This document shows, piece after piece, positions 1 through 6,369 of a stretch of DNA of 18,082 nucleotides. A program made the position numbers and the translations under genes. The stretch is taken from contig CAVKQB010000048.1 of assembly GCA_963658575.1 (NCBI GenBank), forward strand, positions 1-18,082, in the 5' to 3' direction. Each line of letters begins with the position of its first letter. The stretch's first letter is position 1. The notes below the pieces were generated by a model. The model did not search any database, had not been told where the DNA came from, and saw only the letters and a program-made list of their open reading frames with translations. This DNA comes from W0P28-013 sp963658575 (GTDB lineage Bacteria; Bacteroidota; Bacteroidia; Bacteroidales; Paludibacteraceae).

Positions 1-45
1 GCGCATTAGAAATCGCCCTGTAATACCACCTATTCCACATAAGAA

Positions 46-155
46 TCGCAGATTTTTCTCCAGAGAATTGAAGATTTTTCGTGCGTACTTTGAAAATTCT
101 CTGCCGAAAATTTGAAAATTTTTTCTTGCACAATTCAAAAAATATCTCTACCTTT
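46..155. repeat. 22-bp-spaced repeat array A, upstream of the ATPase promoter
   Basis: A degenerate core (consensus TTGAAAATTTTT) recurs every 22 bp, with units starting at 46, 68, 90, 112 and, more weakly, 134. The ten bases between cores vary. The last units run into the promoter of the downstream ATPase gene. It is a decayed relative of array B at 214-301, which has the same spacing. A 22-bp period is about two helical turns, so the cores would lie on one face of the DNA, as expected for a cooperatively bound operator. That function is inferred. Confidence 0.75.
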
Positions 156-156
156 G
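125..156 (+). promoter_or_regulatory. Bacteroidetes-type promoter of the DUF4143 ATPase gene
   Basis: TACCTTTG at 149-156 matches the Bacteroidetes -7 element TAnnTTTG exactly. A CTTG at 125-128 lies 20 nt upstream, where the -33 TTTG box is expected. Transcription would start near 162-165, leaving a leader of about 140 nt that contains the whole of array B before the start codon at 308. Confidence 0.6.
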
Positions 157-213
157 TTCCGATATATGCAAATACTTGTAACAATCAAGTTGTCAGCACA
201 TTACAATTCTACT

Positions 214-301
214 TTGAGAATTTTTTCGACATAGATTGAGAATTTTTCCCGCCTACTTTGAGAATTTTTGGCGCATAGATTGAGAATTTTTACCCACACA
301 G
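214..301. repeat. 22-bp-spaced repeat array B in the ATPase 5' leader
   Basis: The 12-bp core TTGAGAATTTTT occurs four times without a mismatch, at 214, 236, 258 and 280, exactly 22 bp apart. The bases before the core alternate between TACT and TAGA, giving a 44-bp higher-order unit. The array ends six bases before the ATG at 308. It is on the transcribed side of the promoter at 125-156, so it could act as a DNA operator or as repeated RNA in the leader. Confidence 0.9.
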
Positions 302-307
302 CAAAAA

Positions 308-1492
308 ATGATATACCGACCCCAACTACAGATATTGCAATCGCGTCTTGAGGAGCCTCGTCGCTTCATTCAAGTGCTTGCCGGCTCTCGTCAGATAGGC
401 AAGACAACCCTTATCGCCCAACTGCACGAACGCTTGACTATCCCCGTGAGCAGCGTGTCGGCCGATACCGTTGCGCCGGAAAATACGGAATGGATTGCCG
501 ACCAATGGGCGGCAGTGCGCAAGACGATGGAGTTGGCGCACCAGACGGAACATGTGCTCATCATCGATGAGATACAACGCCTCACCAATTGGAGCGAAAT
601 GGTAAAGCGCGAATGGGATGCCGACACGCGTACTCGGTGCAACATCAAAGTGGTGCTGCTCGGCAGTAGCCGCCTGCTGATACAGGACGGATTGAACGAG
701 AGCCTTCTAGGTCGTTTCGAACTTATCCACATGCCCCACTGGTCTTTTGCCGAGATGCACGAGGCGTTTGGCTTTTCGCTGGAGCAGTTTATCTATTTTG
801 GCGGGTATCCTGGGGCGGCGGCATTGGTATCGGACGAGCGGCGTTGGCGCAATTATATGCAGCGTACCATTATTCATCCTTCCATCGAGAAAGATGTACT
901 AATGACCAAACGCATTCTCAAACCAGAACTGATGCGTCGGCTGTTCGAATTGGGCGCAAGTTATAGTGCGGAAATCGTATCGTTCCACAAGATGCTCGGG
1001 CAACTGCAAGACGCAGGCAATACCACAACTATGGCAAACTACCTCACGGTATTAGATGAGGCGGATTTGCTCTGCGGGCTACAGCAATACTCGCCCAACA
1101 AGATACGCCGCTATCGCTCTATTCCTAAGTTTCAGGTGTTCAATACGGCATTGCAGTCGGCCTGTCAGACAGCAGGATTCCAATCGGTCTATACCGACCG
1201 ACAACGCTGGGGCAGATGGGTAGAAAGTGCCGTCGGAGCCCACTTGCTCAACGGAGCAGCCGATGGCGAATACCAAGTATTCTATTGGCGAAGCGGAGAC
1301 GATGAAATCGATTTTGTGCTTGTGCGCGATGCGGAGATATTAGGCTTGGAGGTCAAAAGCGGTCGACGCACGTCAGGCAATGGATTAGCCGCCTTCAAAC
1401 GGCAATTTCCGCACGCCCAAACACTCGTCATCGGTACTGGTGGTTTGGCACTCGACCTATTTTTCCGCACTGCACCGGAACAATTATTCTGA
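308..1492 (+). CDS. AAA-type ATPase with C-terminal DUF4143 (PD-(D/E)XK-like) domain
   Basis: The protein has 394 residues, normal for this family, which is very common and multicopy in Bacteroidetes and archaea. A P-loop near the N-terminus reads GSRQIGKTT (residues 26-34). Walker B is VLIIDEIQ (83-90, D87 and E88), followed by a sensor-like LLGSS (117-121) and a conserved GRFE (about 135-138). The C-terminal DUF4143 part carries a nuclease-fold signature: E in WVES, D335 in DEIDFV and E348-K350 in LEVKSG. It is therefore a predicted ATPase joined to a restriction-endonuclease-like fold. The biological role of the family is unsettled; mobile, toxin-like or DNA-handling roles have been suggested. 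The start at 308 directly follows array B. There is no Shine-Dalgarno sequence. The gene appears monocistronic, because a fresh promoter lies just after its stop. Confidence 0.9.
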   Translation: MIYRPQLQILQSRLEEPRRFIQVLAGSRQIGKTTLIAQLHERLTIPVSSVSADTVAPENTEWIADQWAAVRKTMELAHQTEHVLIIDEIQRLTNWSEMVKREWDADTRTRCNIKVVLLGSSRLLIQDGLNESLLGRFELIHMPHWSFAEMHEAFGFSLEQFIYFGGYPGAAALVSDERRWRNYMQRTIIHPSIEKDVLMTKRILKPELMRRLFELGASYSAEIVSFHKMLGQLQDAGNTTTMANYLTVLDEADLLCGLQQYSPNKIRRYRSIPKFQVFNTALQSACQTAGFQSVYTDRQRWGRWVESAVGAHLLNGAADGEYQVFYWRSGDDEIDFVLVRDAEILGLEVKSGRRTSGNGLAAFKRQFPHAQTLVIGTGGLALDLFFRTAPEQLF

Positions 1493-1499
1493 TTTTTTG

Positions 1500-1507
1500 T
1501 ATCTTTG
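1500..1507 (+). promoter_or_regulatory. -7 element of the small exported protein gene
   Basis: TATCTTTG starts seven bases after the ATPase stop codon and matches TAnnTTTG. No clear -33 TTTG is visible. It overlaps the in-frame TTG at 1505 and therefore decides the start of the next gene in favour of the ATG at 1523. The leader would be only about 10 nt long. Confidence 0.5.
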
Positions 1508-1522
1508 CCAAAACAAATCGCG

Positions 1523-1837
1523 ATGAAACGTTTGGCTTGCTTTGCTCTCGTCGCCGTGTGCGGACTGCTGCTGTCGGGCTCGGCACCCATCGCCGACTGC
1601 CGCTGCAACGGCATTGCGCTCTATGGCAAGGTGCGCGTGGTGCGCTACAAAGCCGATTTCAAGGTGCGTGTGGTGTCGTACAATGCCGACCTGAAAGTCG
1701 AAAAGGTGGCGTATGCGCCCAACCGCTGCGGCAAATGGCAGTTCGTGGAGCATTCCGAGGATTTCACCGTGCAATTTGTCGATTACGGCGAAGATTTCAC
1801 CATTCAATACGTCGAATACAAAGCCGGTATGCCGTAG
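1523..1837 (+). CDS. small exported beta-repeat protein (probable 7(1) septoil knot / DUF6150-type)
   Basis: A 104-residue protein starting MKRLACF. The first ~24 residues are a Sec signal peptide: two basic residues, a hydrophobic stretch and a likely signal peptidase I site near APIA. The mature part is a run of near-identical short strands of about 11-12 residues: GKVRVVRYKADF, KVRVVSYNADL, KVEKVAYAPN, GKWQFVEHSEDF, TVQFVDYGEDF and TIQYVEYKAG. This V-x-x-V/Y-x-x-D/F rhythm, with a GKW turn in the middle, fits my memory of the Bacteroidetes septoil-knot (Septknot) family; that assignment is moderate. Cysteines are present at the mature N-terminus (DCRC) and in NRCG and may pair in the periplasm. 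I chose the start at 1523 because the upstream in-frame TTG lies inside the promoter. Its function is unknown. Confidence 0.75.
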   Translation: MKRLACFALVAVCGLLLSGSAPIADCRCNGIALYGKVRVVRYKADFKVRVVSYNADLKVEKVAYAPNRCGKWQFVEHSEDFTVQFVDYGEDFTIQYVEYKAGMP

Positions 1838-1888
1838 TTTTTCGGCACGACACATCGACTTCGATGCACACAAAAACACACCGAACGC

Positions 1889-2584
1889 ATGAAAATTACC
1901 ATTCTCACAGGGGCGGGCATCTCGGCCGAAAGCGGGCTGGGCACCTTTCGCAACAACGACGGCCTGTGGGCGCACTACCGCATCGAGGATGTGTGCACGC
2001 CCGAAGCCTTGGAGCGCAACCGCGCCTTGGTCATCGACTTCTACAACCAACGCCGCCGCGAGACGCTGGCCGCCCAACCCAATGCGGCGCACCTCGCACT
2101 GAAACGCCTCGAAGAGCGGTTCGACGTGAGCATCGTTACACAAAACATCGACAATCTGCACGAACGCGCTGGCAGCACGCACATCGTACATCTGCACGGC
2201 GAGATAACCAAATTGCGCAGCAGCCGCAACGAACTAGCCACCGTGCCGCTCGATGGGTGGGAGCAACCGCTCGATGCGCGCCACCCCGACGGTTCGCTGC
2301 TACGACCGTTCATCGTCTTTTTTGGCGAATCGGTGCCGATGTTGCCGCGCGCCGTCGAGGAGGTGCAGCAGGCCGATATGTTCATCATCGTCGGCACGTC
2401 GCTGGCGGTCTATCCGGCAGCCTCGCTGGTTTACTATGTGCGCCCAAATGTGCCAATCTATTTGGTCGATCCAGGCAATCCCGACACGCGCAACATCACT
2501 AATCCGTTCACACACATCAAGGCGGCGGCTTCGGTAGGCGTGCCACAACTTGTCGATGAACTGCTGGCAAAATATCAGCGTTAA
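1889..2584 (+). CDS. cobB: NAD-dependent protein deacylase, sirtuin (Sir2/CobB-like)
   Basis: A 231-residue cytoplasmic enzyme, the usual length of a compact bacterial sirtuin. It would remove acyl groups from protein lysines using NAD, giving nicotinamide and O-acyl-ADP-ribose. Visible motifs are GAGISAESGLGTFR (residues 8-21, NAD binding), TQNID (84-88), HLHG with catalytic H103, RPFIVFFGE and VGTSLAVYPA. FYNQR (51-55) supplies the Tyr and Arg (Y52, R55) that mark class III sirtuins and bind succinyl or malonyl lysine. The region that normally carries four zinc-binding cysteines, between H103 and the FFGE motif, contains none. It starts 51 bp after the small exported protein gene, with no clear promoter of its own, so co-transcription is plausible. 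It converges on the next gene with an 11-bp gap. Confidence 0.93.
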   Translation: MKITILTGAGISAESGLGTFRNNDGLWAHYRIEDVCTPEALERNRALVIDFYNQRRRETLAAQPNAAHLALKRLEERFDVSIVTQNIDNLHERAGSTHIVHLHGEITKLRSSRNELATVPLDGWEQPLDARHPDGSLLRPFIVFFGESVPMLPRAVEEVQQADMFIIVGTSLAVYPAASLVYYVRPNVPIYLVDPGNPDTRNITNPFTHIKAAASVGVPQLVDELLAKYQR

Positions 2585-2595
2585 TCCGTTCTGTA

Positions 2596-3291
2596 TCAGG
2601 CTATTCGGCAGTAGTCCAATATGGCATCGGCAATGAGTTGGTGCCCCGCCTCGTTGGGGTGCATGCCGTCGGTGCAATAGTAGTCGCTCAGGTCGCGCTG
2701 TTCGAGAAAAACGCTGCTAATGTCGATGACTGGCACGCGCTGTTCGACCGCAATTTTGAACACTTCGAGATTGTATTGCTCGTGCCAATTCTGAATGTAA
2801 TTGACGTTGTGGCCGATGAAGTGCATTATCTTGCTGCGGTCGAGCCCTTGGCACACATGGTCGAAAAAGAGTTGCCCGTCGATGGGCGGCAGCGAGAGCA
2901 GAACGGGGTGGCCGCCCAAGGAACGCACCTTGCGCACCACTTCGATGTAGGTCTGCCGAAACGCCTCGAGCGTTGTGAATGGCCGATGCTCGCCGTCGGG
3001 GTTGGCGGCCACCGCACGCCAGTCGAAATTGCAGTCGTTGCCGCCAAACTCCAACACTACATAGTCGCCTTGCGCTATTTTTGTGCTGTTCATGAGCAGG
3101 CTTTTCATGCCGTTGATGATGGTGCTGCCGAAGCGCGCCATATTGTTGATGGGAAATCCAAATTTGCGTTCGCAGCGCGCCACAAACGAATCGTCGCTCA
3201 GTTTATATTTCACCACGCCCTTGCGAAGCAGTTGCTGGTCGGTTACCACACCTTTCATGATGGAGTCGCCGAAAGTCAGAATTTTTGCCAT
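2596..3291 (-). CDS. SGNH/GDSL-family hydrolase (esterase-like)
   Basis: A 231-residue serine hydrolase of the SGNH superfamily. Block I is TFGDS with nucleophile S10. An FGS follows in block II (about residues 54-56). Block III is FGGND (N85, D86), and block V is DGMHPNEAGH with the D208-H211 pair. There is no signal peptide, so it is predicted to be cytoplasmic. Its substrate cannot be deduced; relatives act on acyl esters of sugars, lipids or acyl-CoA. It is transcribed divergently from the LytTR regulator gene and convergently with the sirtuin gene. A near-perfect promoter precedes it on the minus strand. Confidence 0.88.
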   Translation of the reverse strand: MAKILTFGDSIMKGVVTDQQLLRKGVVKYKLSDDSFVARCERKFGFPINNMARFGSTIINGMKSLLMNSTKIAQGDYVVLEFGGNDCNFDWRAVAANPDGEHRPFTTLEAFRQTYIEVVRKVRSLGGHPVLLSLPPIDGQLFFDHVCQGLDRSKIMHFIGHNVNYIQNWHEQYNLEVFKIAVEQRVPVIDISSVFLEQRDLSDYYCTDGMHPNEAGHQLIADAILDYCRIA

Positions 3292-3334
3292 TTTTTCGTT
3301 TTGTTTTACCGTGAAAAATCATTGTTGTCGTCTG

Positions 3335-3366
3335 CAAAAATAGACATTCCGCACGCCCCGTCCAAA
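3335..3366 (-). promoter_or_regulatory. promoter of the SGNH hydrolase gene
   Basis: On the minus strand TATTTTTG (3342 down to 3335) matches TAnnTTTG. A TTTG lies at 3366 down to 3363, with 20 nt between the two boxes, the canonical Bacteroidetes arrangement. The start codon is about 44 nt downstream of the -7 box. Confidence 0.7.
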
Positions 3367-3384
3367 GAAAAGTGATGTATGGCG

Positions 3385-3483
3385 AAAAATGACGTAAAAA
3401 CCACATTTTGGTATCGAAAAAGCCGTTTTTAGGGACGAAAATCGAAAAAAATGACGTTCATCACACATTTTTGGTGTCGAAAA
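3385..3483. repeat. pair of imperfect ~37-bp direct repeats upstream of the LytTR gene
   Basis: Copy 1 spans 3385-3420 and copy 2 spans 3447-3483, 62 bp apart. Both begin AAAAATGACGT and end in a form of CACATTTTTGGTGTCGAAAA, with small differences. They lie between the divergent SGNH and LytTR promoters. LytTR domains typically bind paired direct repeats, so autoregulation by the adjacent gene product is a reasonable guess. Confidence 0.6.
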
Positions 3484-3507
3484 TGATGAAATTTAACCTT
3501 TTTTTCG

Positions 3508-3515
3508 TACCTTTG
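3508..3515 (+). promoter_or_regulatory. -7 element of the LytTR regulator gene
   Basis: TACCTTTG matches the Bacteroidetes -7 consensus. No TTTG is present at the proper -33 distance, so the promoter may need an activator. It lies 25 bp before the ATG at 3540, which excludes the longer reading frame beginning at 3408. Confidence 0.55.
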
Positions 3516-3539
3516 CGGGGTCAAACTCAACCTAAATCG

Positions 3540-4406
3540 ATGCATACCATGACTCAAATTGCAAACACCTTTTACACATGGAAATTCATTTTCGCTTGGG
3601 TGCTGAGTATCACTCTGTGGACGGTTCTTTTTCCCGTCGTCTATATGCCCACGTTCGGCTGGCCGTACGAGAGCATCTGGAACGCCGCCGCCACGTTTCG
3701 CATCTCGATACTCACGGCCATCGTGTTTGGGGTAACGCTGGCAAGCCGTCTGCTGCTCTATTTCTGCACGCGCCACAACCATCTGACCACGTTCGAACAC
3801 ATCGTTTGGCTGCTGTGCGAACTCATCGTGCTGTGCCTTTTTTGCGACCTGTTTCTCGCGCTGCACGCGCATTGCGGCTATTTCGATTTGTTGCCGAAAA
3901 TACTGATGTGCGCCTCGTTGTCGCTGGTGATTCCCTACGGCATCTTGTGGCTGGCGGGCGAGAAGAGTCAAAGCGATACCACGGTAATCGAGAACGCCGC
4001 GCTCATTGCCGACCTGAAGGCCGGTGCGGAACATGCGGCCGAGAATGCCGTGCGTTTTTGCGACAGCAAGGGCAATGTGAAACTCGCCGTCGATACGAGC
4101 AGCCTGTTTTACATCGCGTCGGCGGGCAATTATGTGGATATCTGCTACGAAAACCGTGGCAAAATGGTGCGCTACAGCCTGCGCAACTCGATGAAAGGCA
4201 TCGAGGCGGCCTGCGAAGCCAACCAGATAGTGCGTTGTCACCGCTCGTACTACATCAATCTGCAAAAAGTGAAGCTGATAAAACATCTGAGCAGCGGCCT
4301 GTATGCCGAACTGAACGCCGATGGCATCGACGATATCCCGATTTCGCCCATCTATTCGGGCAGGGTAGTGGAGCAGTTTTCGGCCTTGGCACCGCAGGGC
4401 AATTGA
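3540..4406 (+). CDS. membrane-anchored LytTR-domain transcriptional regulator
   Basis: A 288-residue protein from the ATG at 3540 (a second in-frame ATG at 3549 is possible). The N-terminal half holds four predicted membrane helices, at about residues 14-36, 50-74, 82-106 and 112-134. The C-terminal part, from about 180 to 280, is a LytTR DNA-binding domain: LFYIASAGNYVDICYE, then a YSLRNSMKGIE segment and the hallmark VRCHRSYYINLQKV. There is no receiver domain, so this is the Bacteroidetes type of LytTR protein that senses through its membrane part rather than by phosphorylation. The reading frame is open back to 3408, but that start precedes the promoter. Direct repeats at 3385-3483 are candidate binding sites. 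Targets are unknown; the divergent hydrolase gene is the obvious candidate. Confidence 0.87.
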   Translation: MHTMTQIANTFYTWKFIFAWVLSITLWTVLFPVVYMPTFGWPYESIWNAAATFRISILTAIVFGVTLASRLLLYFCTRHNHLTTFEHIVWLLCELIVLCLFCDLFLALHAHCGYFDLLPKILMCASLSLVIPYGILWLAGEKSQSDTTVIENAALIADLKAGAEHAAENAVRFCDSKGNVKLAVDTSSLFYIASAGNYVDICYENRGKMVRYSLRNSMKGIEAACEANQIVRCHRSYYINLQKVKLIKHLSSGLYAELNADGIDDIPISPIYSGRVVEQFSALAPQGN

Positions 4407-4418
4407 CAATGAACAATG

Positions 4419-4448
4419 GACAATTAGTAGCAAGATACAAGTAACAAG
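4419..4448 (+). repeat. 30-bp direct repeat, copy 1 (before dapL)
   Basis: This segment starts GACAATTAGTAGCAAGA. It recurs with 28 of 30 bases identical at 5828-5857, just after dapL, so the two copies bracket the gene. Both lie in AT-rich spacer rich in short reiterated words. Confidence 0.8.
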
Positions 4449-4559
4449 AAAATTAGAACAAAGAGCAAAGACAATTATCTAATTACTCAATTTCCAATTA
4501 TTCAATTAATTTTCAAATAACCAAATAACCAAATCATCAAATCTACAAAAACTTAGAAA

Positions 4560-4609
4560 CGTGCGAAGCACGAGAAACTTAGAAACAATGAGAAACTGCG
4601 CGCAGCGCA
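4560..4609. repeat. two small GC hairpins in AT-rich spacer before dapL
   Basis: The 240-bp spacer 4407-4646 is built of low-complexity AT-rich words (CAAATAACC-like repeats). It also has two compact palindromes: CGTGC-GAA-GCACG at 4560-4572 and TGCGC-GCA-GCGCA at 4597-4609. Both are set in related flanks (AAACTTAGAAAC before the first and again between the two; GAGAAAC before the second). They resemble a degenerate intergenic hairpin repeat. They are too short and lack a T run, so they are not convincing terminators. No TAnnTTTG promoter for dapL was found here. Confidence 0.6.
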
Positions 4610-4646
4610 AAAAATAATTTCCAAATCCACAGAAAAAAATACGATT

Positions 4647-5825
4647 ATGGTAAAAATCAATTTGAATTATGCAAAATTAGAGGAGAATTATCTCTTCGTG
4701 GAGGTGGCTCGGCGCACAGCCGAATTTCAGAAGGCGCACCCCGAAGCAAAGGTGATAAAACTTGGTATCGGCGACGTAACGCGCCCCATCGCCGCCGTGG
4801 CGGCCGATGCCATGATTCGTGCCAACGAGGAGCTGAAACACCCCGAAACGTTTCGCGGCTACGGCCCCGAGCTTGGCTACAAATTTGCCAAAGCCGCCGT
4901 GCAGAAATACTATGCCAACCGTGGCGTGGCGGTCGATTTCGACGAACTGACCATCGGCGACGGCATCTGCTCTGACTTGGCCAACATCACCGATTTGTTC
5001 GCTTCGGGCAATACCGTGCTGATTCCCGACCCCGTCTATCCGCTCTACAAAGCCACGTCGATAATGGACGGCCAGCGGCTGGAGTATCTCGAATGTTCGG
5101 CCGAAAACAATTTTCTGCCCACTCCGCCCGATTTTCCGTCGGACATGATTTATCTCTGCTCGCCCAACAACCCGACGGGTGCCACGCTCGACCGTGCGCA
5201 ACTGCAAGCGTGGGTCGATTATGCCAACGATTGCGGCGCCATCATTCTGTACGATGCCGCCTACGAACGTTTCATCGTCGAGGAGGGCAAGCCGCATTCC
5301 ATTTTCGAGATAGAGGGGGCGCGCACGTGTGCCATCGAATTTTGCAGCATGTCGAAAACGGCCGGTTTCACCTGCGTGCGCAGCGGCTGGACTTTTGTAC
5401 CGAAGGAACTGATGCGCCACGGCATGAGCCTGAACCGCATGTGGCAACAGCGGCAATCGACCAAATACAACGGCGCGCCCTACGCCACGCAGCGCGGCTT
5501 GGAGGCAGCACTCTCGGCCGAAGGAATGCGCCATGCCGACGAAAACATCGCCTACTACAGACACAATGTGAAAACCATAACCGATGTGCTCGACCGAAAG
5601 GGCATTTTCTACAGTGGCGGTCTCAATTCGCCCTACATTTGGATGCGCTGCCCGAACGGTATGCGCTCGTGGGACTTTTTCGATTGGTTGCTGAATAATG
5701 CGCATGTGGTTGGCACGCCAGGCGTTGGTTTCGGCCAGTACGGCGAAGGCTTTTTCCGCATTTCGGCCTTCAACACGCACGAAGCCACACAAGAGGCCAT
5801 GGCGCGCCTAGAGCAGCGGATATAA
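4647..5825 (+). CDS. dapL: LL-diaminopimelate aminotransferase
   Basis: A 392-residue fold-type I PLP enzyme, close to the usual ~410. It converts tetrahydrodipicolinate plus glutamate directly into LL-diaminopimelate, the short route to lysine and peptidoglycan meso-diaminopimelate used by Bacteroidetes, Chlamydia and plants. The start MVKINLNYAKLEENYLF, the GIGDVTRP segment, the substrate region FRGYGPELGY, SPNNPTGA, and the lysine motif SMSKTAGFTCVRSGW with PLP-binding K237 all support the assignment. The C-terminal VGTPGVGFGQYGEGFFRIS is also typical. In many Bacteroidales dapL sits next to dapF; here it stands alone between repeat-filled spacers. No promoter consensus was recognised directly upstream. 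Confidence 0.95.
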   Translation: MVKINLNYAKLEENYLFVEVARRTAEFQKAHPEAKVIKLGIGDVTRPIAAVAADAMIRANEELKHPETFRGYGPELGYKFAKAAVQKYYANRGVAVDFDELTIGDGICSDLANITDLFASGNTVLIPDPVYPLYKATSIMDGQRLEYLECSAENNFLPTPPDFPSDMIYLCSPNNPTGATLDRAQLQAWVDYANDCGAIILYDAAYERFIVEEGKPHSIFEIEGARTCAIEFCSMSKTAGFTCVRSGWTFVPKELMRHGMSLNRMWQQRQSTKYNGAPYATQRGLEAALSAEGMRHADENIAYYRHNVKTITDVLDRKGIFYSGGLNSPYIWMRCPNGMRSWDFFDWLLNNAHVVGTPGVGFGQYGEGFFRISAFNTHEATQEAMARLEQRI

Positions 5826-5827
5826 TT

Positions 5828-5857
5828 GACAATTAGTAGCAAGACACAAGTAGCAAG
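5828..5857 (+). repeat. 30-bp direct repeat, copy 2 (after dapL)
   Basis: It matches 4419-4448 at 28 of 30 positions, the differences being T/C and A/G changes. It begins three bases after the dapL stop codon. Confidence 0.8.
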
Positions 5858-5870
5858 TCGCAAGAAAAAA

Positions 5871-5898
5871 GGTTAGAGGTTAGAGGTTAGAGGTTAGA
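5871..5898 (+). repeat. GGTTAGA heptamer repeat, four copies
   Basis: Four perfect tandem copies of GGTTAGA sit in the spacer between dapL and the DUF486 gene. Such simple repeats can change length by slippage. The spacer 5826-6012 holds no gene. Confidence 0.9.
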
Positions 5899-5952
5899 GT
5901 ATTTTCAAATTTCAAATTGTCGAATCACCCAAATAATCAAATAACTTTATAA

Positions 5953-6008
5953 ACTTTCTCACTTTCTCACTTTCACACTTTCACACTTTCACACTTTCAC
6001 ACTTTCAA
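5953..6008 (+). repeat. ACTTTCAC octamer repeat, seven units, up to the DUF486 start codon
   Basis: Two copies of ACTTTCTC (5953-5968) are followed by four copies of ACTTTCAC (5969-6000) and a degenerate ACTTTCAA (6001-6008). The ATG of the next gene is at 6013. A weak -7-like TAACTTTA at 5942-5949 lies just before the array, so the repeats would form the untranslated leader. A change in copy number would change leader length without affecting the reading frame. Confidence 0.9.
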
Positions 6009-6012
6009 ACTA

Positions 6013-6354
6013 ATGAAACCTTACATCGTTACAATCGTCATGTTGGTCTGCTCCAACTGTTTCATGACCTACGCTTGGTATGGCCATTTGCGCACCATGA
6101 ACGACAAAGCGTGGTGGGTGGCGGCCTTGGCCAGTTGGGGCATCGCCCTGTGCGAATACATGATAATGGTGCCCGCCAACCGCATCGGATACACGGTCTA
6201 CACGCTGCCGCAACTCAAAATCATTCAGGAAGTTATCACGCTTTCGGTCTTCGTGCTGTTCTCCGTGTTTTATATGCACCAATCGCTCAAACTCGACTAT
6301 CTGTGGGCGATGCTCTGCATGATTGGAGCCGTATATTTTATGTTTCGTAACTGA
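6013..6354 (+). CDS. DUF486 / DMT-like small membrane protein
   Basis: A 113-residue hydrophobic protein with four predicted membrane helices, at about residues 4-22, 34-54, 69-90 and 92-111. Its sequence pattern (TYAWYGHLR early, ALCEYMIMVPANRIGY, then LKIIQEVITLSVFV and a terminal YFMFRN) is characteristic of the DUF486 family, a distant branch of the drug/metabolite transporter superfamily close in size to the SMR proteins. It would sit in the inner membrane; the substrate is unknown. The start directly follows the octamer array, with no ribosome binding site. The RelB-type gene begins 15 bp after its stop, so the two are probably co-transcribed. Confidence 0.85.
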   Translation: MKPYIVTIVMLVCSNCFMTYAWYGHLRTMNDKAWWVAALASWGIALCEYMIMVPANRIGYTVYTLPQLKIIQEVITLSVFVLFSVFYMHQSLKLDYLWAMLCMIGAVYFMFRN

Positions 6355-6369
6355 TAAAGCACCCCGACC

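Noticed and set aside
46..301. Possible CRISPR array from regular repeats
   Set aside because: Core of only 12 bp with 10-bp intervals and partly conserved intervals; no cas genes nearby. The geometry does not fit CRISPR.
1829..1845. Possible terminator after the exported protein gene (TGCCG/CGGCA)
   Set aside because: Only a 5-bp stem with an 8-nt loop and the T run is inside the loop rather than after the stem.
1537..2502. 321-residue plus-strand frame overlapping the exported protein and sirtuin genes
   Set aside because: Arg/His-rich translation without domains that runs across a gene boundary; out of frame with two well-supported genes.
3408..3539. Longer start for the LytTR protein at 3408
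   Set aside because: It would begin upstream of the promoter -7 box at 3508 and inside the direct repeats; the extension has no family character.
3429..4433. 334-residue minus-strand open frame opposite the LytTR gene
   Set aside because: No motif, and it covers both promoter and coding sequence of the plus-strand gene; shadow.
4677..5792. 371-residue minus-strand open frame opposite dapL
   Set aside because: Shadow frame in a GC-biased gene; no recognisable motif, and the plus strand encodes a clear aminotransferase.
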